Shown here: one piece after another, positions 59,420 through 64,000 of the stretch
How positions within the stretch are numbered: position 1 is the first letter of the stretch
Layout: each line of letters starts with the position of its first letter
DNA from: Sisyra terminalis
Taxonomy: Eukaryota > Arthropoda > Insecta > Neuroptera > Sisyridae
Assembly (NCBI GenBank): GCA_958496175.1
Contig: OY292274.1
Coordinates: forward strand, 65,730,630-65,794,629
DNA: 64,000 nt
Direction of reading: 5' to 3'
The notes under the pieces: generated by a model
What the model saw: only the letters and a program-made list of their open reading frames with translations
Told to the model about the DNA's origin: nothing
Database searches by the model: none
Program-made: the position numbers and the translations under genes

Positions 59420-59960
59420 TTGCAATCAAAGGATTTTTTTATTTCTAGAATTGTGATTAAGGGTGAATCACCGTCAGAACGTAAAAAAATAACTTTTTTA
59501 AAACTGCTGCCATTTTTTTTAGAGATATTAAAAAACGGTATTCGGCATGTAAAAGTTGAAGTTTTGAACTATTTTTTTTTATTTGCCCCGATATGTCCCC
59601 CCCCCCGCCTCCTTTTACAGCGCTTTGAAAAAGGGTCCTCAAAAATGAGGAGGCAAACAAGGGGAGACAAGTTTTCTCGGAAACCGGAAGTCGGATCATG
59701 ATTTTCCAAAGAATGCAGGTTTTGGTAATGCGTCTTCTTGGTACTGAATCTCGAAAATCCGAAAAAAGTTGAAAATTCACAAAATGGCGCGACTTTAAAA
59801 AAAAAGTTAAAAAAACGACCTTTTTTTGGACCTTTCTCCCTTTCCCACTTTGATGGGGGGGAGGTTTGGCCAATTTCAGAGGTTCAGTACCAAGAAGACG
59901 TGTTGAACTATAACACTCTCCAGTTTCAAGTCAATGCGTCGGATAGTTTCTGAGAAATCT
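59420..59960. repeat. Unclassified repeat-like block with an 18-bp inverted repeat
   Basis: CGTCTTCTTGGTACTGAA at 59731-59748 is mirrored exactly at 59883-59900. The block is GC-richer and has G/C homopolymers (59588-59602, 59855-59863). Open frames on both strands (138 codons minus, 93 codons plus) overlap across it and have no family resemblance. Probably a transposon relic; class unknown. Confidence 0.5.
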
Positions 59961-60229
59961 TGTCTGTATATGAAAATTATTTTTTTCCTATTTCTTTAAC
60001 GAAAAACATAATCATACTTAAAAACCCTGTTTTATCAACTTTAAAAATACACATTTAATAAACTGTTACTTAGAATAAAATAGTTTTGTATAATGATCAA
60101 TTAATTTTCAAATGTGTTAATTTTTTATGTATTTTATATATATAAAGGTTTATTATTATAAAAAGATGCCATTTTTTAAACTTTTAATTGAATTTACTGT
60201 ACTTTTTGTTAGAAAAGTGTTTTTTTTTG

Positions 60230-60474
60230 GAATGATAAGTAGCCTATAGTCTGTGGGAAATTGTGTTGTATCTTAATACCAAATTTCATTAAATTCGGTT
60301 ATTCCGTTCTTTAGTTAAAGCGGGACACACAGACAGACAGACAAACAATTTTTTTAAAAATGTTAAATTTGGAATAAGGGCCTCTTGAAACAAATATTTA
60401 CCCTAAAATTGGGTTCAAAATCGAAATGTACAGAGAGACGTAAGAATTTTATATATTAGTATAGATATAGGTCT
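60230..60474 (-). mobile_element. Helitron 5' portion, minus orientation
   Basis: The minus strand begins TCTATACTAATATATAAAAT (from 60472) and contains CTGTCTGTCTGTGTGTCCCG and TAAAGAACGGAATAACCGAA, matching the plus-oriented copy near 49.93-50.02 kb. The 3' end is not found. Confidence 0.6.
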
Positions 60475-60579
60475 ATAACTCGAAATATTTCGAATATCGA
60501 CAAATCCTTCTAACACGTTATTCTTGATTTTTTTTTCTGACGGTGATCCACCCTTAATGAAACCCAAAACGATCCATTA

Positions 60580-60745
60580 CTATTTGATAACCAGAGATGA
60601 ATTTTGCTTGGCAATCGAAATACGTATCTGGGTAATACATCAAAAATACATTTTATTTAAACTTTTGTTCCAATTTATTTTTAGAGTTTACTTTTGTAAA
60701 TTATATTTCATAAATTAGACTACAATTTATTTTATATACCATTAA
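60580..60745 (+). mobile_element. H1 element fragment with degenerate hammerhead-like motif e
   Basis: Motif region 60587-60634 keeps TTGCTTGGCAATC, GAAATACGTATC and TGGG, but the core reads CAGAGATGA instead of CTGAGGA, so it should be inactive. The tail with TAGACTACAATTTATTTTAT matches the family tail. Confidence 0.6.
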
Positions 60746-60936
60746 AAAGTGTAATAAATTGTCGGAAAACTAGGGTCGGAAGAATGATGTATGATAATAT
60801 TTTTAAGTAGAGAATTCAGGAGTTTATACCAAAAGTATTTCCGTTTTTTTTTCCGTACCAAGTCTAAAAATTCGAAGTTGTAAACAAAAGTTTGAAGGTT
60901 GTTCTGTTCCAACAAAGCGAATGATAATGCCTAGTG

Positions 60937-61067
60937 CAGGAGTCCCCAACCTTGTTCAGTCAAAGACCTAATATTATAGAATCTTGGTCAATCAATGGAC
61001 ATACTTTATTCTTCAAAGTAAATTTATAAATGTAAAATATAAAAACACAAAAAAGTTGGAGATTCTG
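60937..61067. mobile_element. Short hAT-type MITE
   Basis: CAGGAGTCCCCAACC at the left end and GTTGGAGATTCTG at the right end are inverted. Flanks GCCTAGTG / GGTCTAGA contain a shifted CTAG and only loosely match. About 131 bp, no coding. Confidence 0.55.
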
Positions 61068-61261
61068 GGTCTAGACCACGTTGATGACTTGCCTAATGAT
61101 TTCGGTACTGTACCAGAAAAATATTTTTTTCCCGTAAAAACTATATAGTTATCATATAATACATTTTTTTTACATCTCATGGAATTCACCAGAATGGGTG
61201 CAGTTTCCTGGGTCCCTAATTCACATATTGCATGGCCTTATATACTATTCAAAAAATTCCG

Positions 61262-61437
61262 TATTGAAATCCATTTCCCTTGATTCCCTAAATCCCCATT
61301 CATCCCGAAGACTACGTTCCAGCAAAACATGGGACGTATTTTCAACTTCTTTTTGACAAAACCTGCATTTCGGAGGATCTATATGTGCTTTAACCATATA
61401 CAGGTGATTTCTCCGTTCACCAATCGTTAAACCTGAG
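61262..61437 (-). pseudogene. C-terminal remnant of a second non-LTR retrotransposon
   Basis: Minus strand reads TIGERRNHLYMVKAHI then PPKCRFCQKEVENTSHVLLE, the CxxC...H knuckle near the end of the I/LOA/R1-type polyprotein, with the last Cys replaced by Arg. Upstream (to ~61650) WTSF-like words suggest degraded RNase H sequence with stops. Opposite strand and clearly different sequence from the relic at 56.4 kb. Confidence 0.7.
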
Positions 61438-61761
61438 ATTTATAAGTTAAATTCGGAAGAGATTTTCCTATCATCTTATAGCTATTTTATCTCGAGATTT
61501 AGCGAAACGCTTATGGTTTTATGAGATTCATTTTATTCCCTAGGCTTAATTTTAATGCCGTTTTTTCGCTGGGCACACTATTGAGGGTCGAAAAGAAGTC
61601 CAAAGGAATTGAACAAACTTGGAAAGTTCTTCTTGTGTACAGTTTTTCATACATTTTCTTTTAACATGGATAAAACCGATTTCAAGATAAACTTTTTTGA
61701 TTTTTATGAAGATTTTAGAAAATTATATAACCGGTTATTTAAAAAATTGATCTAATGAATA

Positions 61762-62326
61762 TCAAATCCTACAATATCGAGCCATAATATATCATTTACT
61801 TTAATGAAAGTGGAATTCCAACTATAGTCGGTTTTATCAAATAAATTAAATCCTTGCAAAGCAATTTCCGACAACTTGTTAATAATCATAAAAGTTGTCA
61901 TACATTTTAAGCTTTGCACTATTATCACAAACATAATTATATCAGAAATTTATTTGCTGTCACCCAACAATTGTCTATTAATTGCGGCATTCCAACTATA
62001 CAAATTGAATTAGTTTTCCAACAAATGGATAGTCGGTGATGGGTTTTCCATTACCATGTCAAAACACGTGAAAATTTTACTCACCTCTGGTGTATGGTAA
62101 AAGACGAGTCTGCACCTGTGGCCAAGGATATACCATTCGAATAGTATAATGAGATTATTTTCAATTGCACATTGAACAGCATAGCATAATGGAGATTTAT
62201 TTATAAACATATACGTATGGTTAATCTCAACTTAATGCAACGTAATTTGGAATTTAATTTTTGGGCAAGAATTTTCGAATAATTCCACGGTGCACTGTCC
62301 AAATTCATTTTCTTTTTCATTCTGTA
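61762..62326 (-). pseudogene. Decayed ankyrin-repeat-like coding segment
   Basis: An exon-like stretch 62094-62326 has a good acceptor (TTTTTTTTCTAAAATTACAG) and a strong donor (GAG-GTGAGT). One frame runs through it with a single TAA in the middle. After the stop it reads NKSPLCYAVQCAIENNLIIL, like the TPLHYA-x-x-G/N-x-x-x-L pattern of an ankyrin repeat. Below it, 61762-61932 reads INKLSEIALQGFNLFDKTDY, also ankyrin-like, but no splice keeps the frame. Hence pseudogene, or a wrong model. Weak repeats; low certainty. Confidence 0.33.
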
Positions 62327-62675
62327 ATTTTAGAAAAAAAACAAGGTTTAAACAAAAAACTTTTTTGACAATTTTTTTCTATATATATTTTTTTTTTTTT
62401 TGTAATTTTCACAACGACATATTAAAATATTCTTTACGAAAAAGAAAACAACTTAGGATCCTCTTTTTCTTAGATATAATTCACATACAAAGTATATCCT
62501 TTTAGAAGGAGATCTACTTTCGAGCGATTGAATACAACGTTAAAAAATGTTCAATTTTTTTTTAAAAGAAATTAGCTTTGATAACATAATAACAACCAAT
62601 AAATTTATAGTTTAATAGAAGCATTGATATTCTCAGACGTTAAATATTTAGTTCAAATCTAATATAAAAAGGAAT
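62327..62675. other. Short intergenic stretch
   Basis: AT-rich. Holds ATTAAA (minus, near 62612), a possible poly(A) signal ~65 nt past the stop of the RRM gene. Nothing else. Confidence 0.45.
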
Positions 62676-62825
62676 TTAGCTTTTGCTTGTTATTGGCACA
62701 AGCGTTACATCTATCAATGACAAATCCACCATTTTACGTTGATATTTCTTAAAGAAATTATGTGCATATTGCACATTCTTAAAACGAATTATTGCTTGGC
62801 CTGAGTTGGGAGTCATTTGAATACT
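62676..62825 (-). CDS. Last coding exon of a host gene, C-terminal half of an RRM-like domain
   Basis: Acceptor CTTTTCAG at 62826, phase 0, 49 codons and TAA. GQAIIRFKNVQYAHNFFKKY followed by MVDLSLIDVTLVP fits strands 3-4 and helix 2 of an RNA recognition motif: GQAIIRF takes the RNP1 place (G-x-A/G-F/I-V-x-F) and DLSLIDVTLVP the last strand. Only six residues (ITSKS-type tail) follow, so the protein ends on the RRM, as in some mRNA-export adaptors. That comparison is structural and I do not name the gene. Earlier exons lie beyond the piggyBac-type element or outside the window. Codon use and splice site look functional. Confidence 0.6.
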   Translation of the reverse strand, partial: SIQMTPNSGQAIIRFKNVQYAHNFFKKYQRKMVDLSLIDVTLVPITSKS

Positions 62826-63135
62826 CTGAAAAGATTTTGCAATTTTTAATTTCATTATTTCTACATACTAATAAACTCAGACTTATAAATGTATTATAAT
62901 ATCACAAATGTATCACAGATTGTTTCGCTTATTTTTCTGGAAAATACTAATTTTATAATCATCATTTTCTATAAATTAAAATCTTTTAGCTTTAATCAGT
63001 CTTTCCCATTAAATATCCGACTAGAAGGGGTAGAATAATCTAAATTGTTAAGACAATTTTAACTGTAATTCTAATACAGTTTTCCAATCAAAGATTTCTG
63101 TTTTCATAGATCTATTTATGCAAAAAAAACACTTA
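62826..63135 (-). other. Intron of the RRM-like gene
   Basis: AT-rich sequence; no further exon with a convincing donor was found up to the element at 63136. Confidence 0.45.
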
Positions 63136-63861
63136 TTAAGGGGTTATATATAATTAGCATATTCAAAAAATCGATTTTTTCTTTTCTTAATGTATAATAC
63201 ATTTAAGAATACATACAGAAAATTTCATATCGTTCCGGTGAATATTTTCGAAGTTACACTCAAATTTGAAAAAAAATAATTTATCCTATGTAAAAATTTT
63301 TTTCAAACTTAAACGCGTTTTTCTGAAAATGGTGTTTTCAAAATCGGTGCCCAACATTACTCCAAAACGGCTTAACCGATTAATCTCAAATTTTAACACG
63401 AGCTTCTTAAATATATTTCTTAGTAATTAATCGAAGATTTTTTCACACCGATAAATATTATTTTTTTACATACAATTTAGGGTCGAAATTTTGGTCAAAA
63501 ATCGTTTTTTTTTTTTGAGAAACCGCCATTTAGTAAAAAAAAAATTATTTTGCTTATTCTTTTGATTAATTATTAGATTTAACATTACTTTGACGAAACC
63601 TGTTTGGTTTTTTAAATTCAGAGGATCCAGTTCAGAGATATAGTGGTCACCGCAAAACGTCTTTTTTGAGAAGAGCTTGCGGAGATCAGCTGTAGCTCCT
63701 TTCCAAATAAATATTTTTACTAATACTAAGTCTTAAAATACAGTTAAAAGGTACCATAATATGTGTACACATTTTTAGATCAATAAATTTAAAAGTTTTC
63801 TCTGAAAAAATTCTAGAAAATTCGCTTTTTTTAGGCCTTCTAACTGTATATAACCCCTTAA
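63136..63861. mobile_element. piggyBac-type non-autonomous element, TTAA-flanked
   Basis: TTAA-GGGGTTATATA at the left and TATATAACCCC-TTAA at the right: inverted termini directly abutting TTAA on both sides, the piggyBac target duplication. 726 bp including both TTAA copies. The interior has phrases such as GAGCTACAGCTGATCTCCGC (minus) and no transposase. It sits in the intron of the RRM-like gene. Confidence 0.9.
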
Positions 63862-64000
63862 ACCATCATAGAAACTTAATATTCGAAAATAATCAATATG
63901 AAAATCATAATTAAAACCTAAATGTATACCAAAAAAAAAAAATTCGTAAATAAATGGAGCAAAGAACGTCCAATGTTTGTACATAGTGCAGAAGGGACTC
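63862..64000. other. Right edge, nothing recognised
   Basis: AT-rich sequence after the piggyBac-type element; probably still intron of the RRM-like gene. Confidence 0.4.

Noticed and set aside
1..64000. CRISPR arrays, bacterial operons, or viral genes
   Set aside because: No short regularly spaced repeats with unique spacers, no operon-like dense coding, and no viral coding segment. The tandem repeats are satellites or transposon-derived.

Overview
The window is insect-like genomic DNA: strongly AT-rich, intron-rich and crowded with transposon relics. I cannot name the order. Nearly all of it appears to be one minus-strand host gene, an insect aquaporin, with its introns. Seven coding exons (positions 1883-5070) reassemble into a 291-residue six-helix channel. 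The first NPA box is intact, the second reads NPV, and the pore-lining positions are Phe-Ala-Cys-Arg. The alanine replaces the histidine of water-selective aquaporins, a hallmark of the entomoglyceroporin branch. Three further candidate first exons lie at about 40.5, 41.5 and 57.9 kb. All end in phase 1, the phase the common second exon needs. A TATA box and an initiator 29 nt apart, followed by a short leader exon with a strong donor, sit at 58.15-58.29 kb. I infer a gene of about 56 kb with several promoters; RNA evidence is needed to confirm this.

The right end holds the last coding exon of a second minus-strand gene (62676-62825, C-terminal half of an RRM-like domain), a decayed ankyrin-like segment just below it, and a TTAA-flanked piggyBac-type element (63136-63861).

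The rest is repeats. (i) Two satellite blocks flank the aquaporin body: a 339-bp satellite at the left edge and a ~320-bp satellite at 5.8-9.0 kb with a three-monomer higher-order duplication. (ii) Long fold-back DNA elements are abundant: family A (six full-length copies plus two partial) and single copies of families B, C and D. Their arms differ, but all four families carry the same subterminal block. Clear 8-bp target duplications in families A and B place those two in the hAT superfamily. (iii) Smaller MITEs (hAT-like, pogo-like, 9-bp-TSD), Helitron ends, a tRNA-derived SINE and two non-LTR retrotransposon tails are scattered through the introns.

The most striking finding is two families of hammerhead-ribozyme-like motifs on both strands. 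They carry the CUGANGA core, a 6-bp helix II, GAAA, a self-complementary helix III, a UH cleavage site and a short helix I. Two loci are tandem arrays of ~450-560 bp units with one motif per unit, the layout of retrozymes or Penelope-like element repeats. In each array one unit is interrupted by a younger fold-back element, while its sister unit keeps the empty site.
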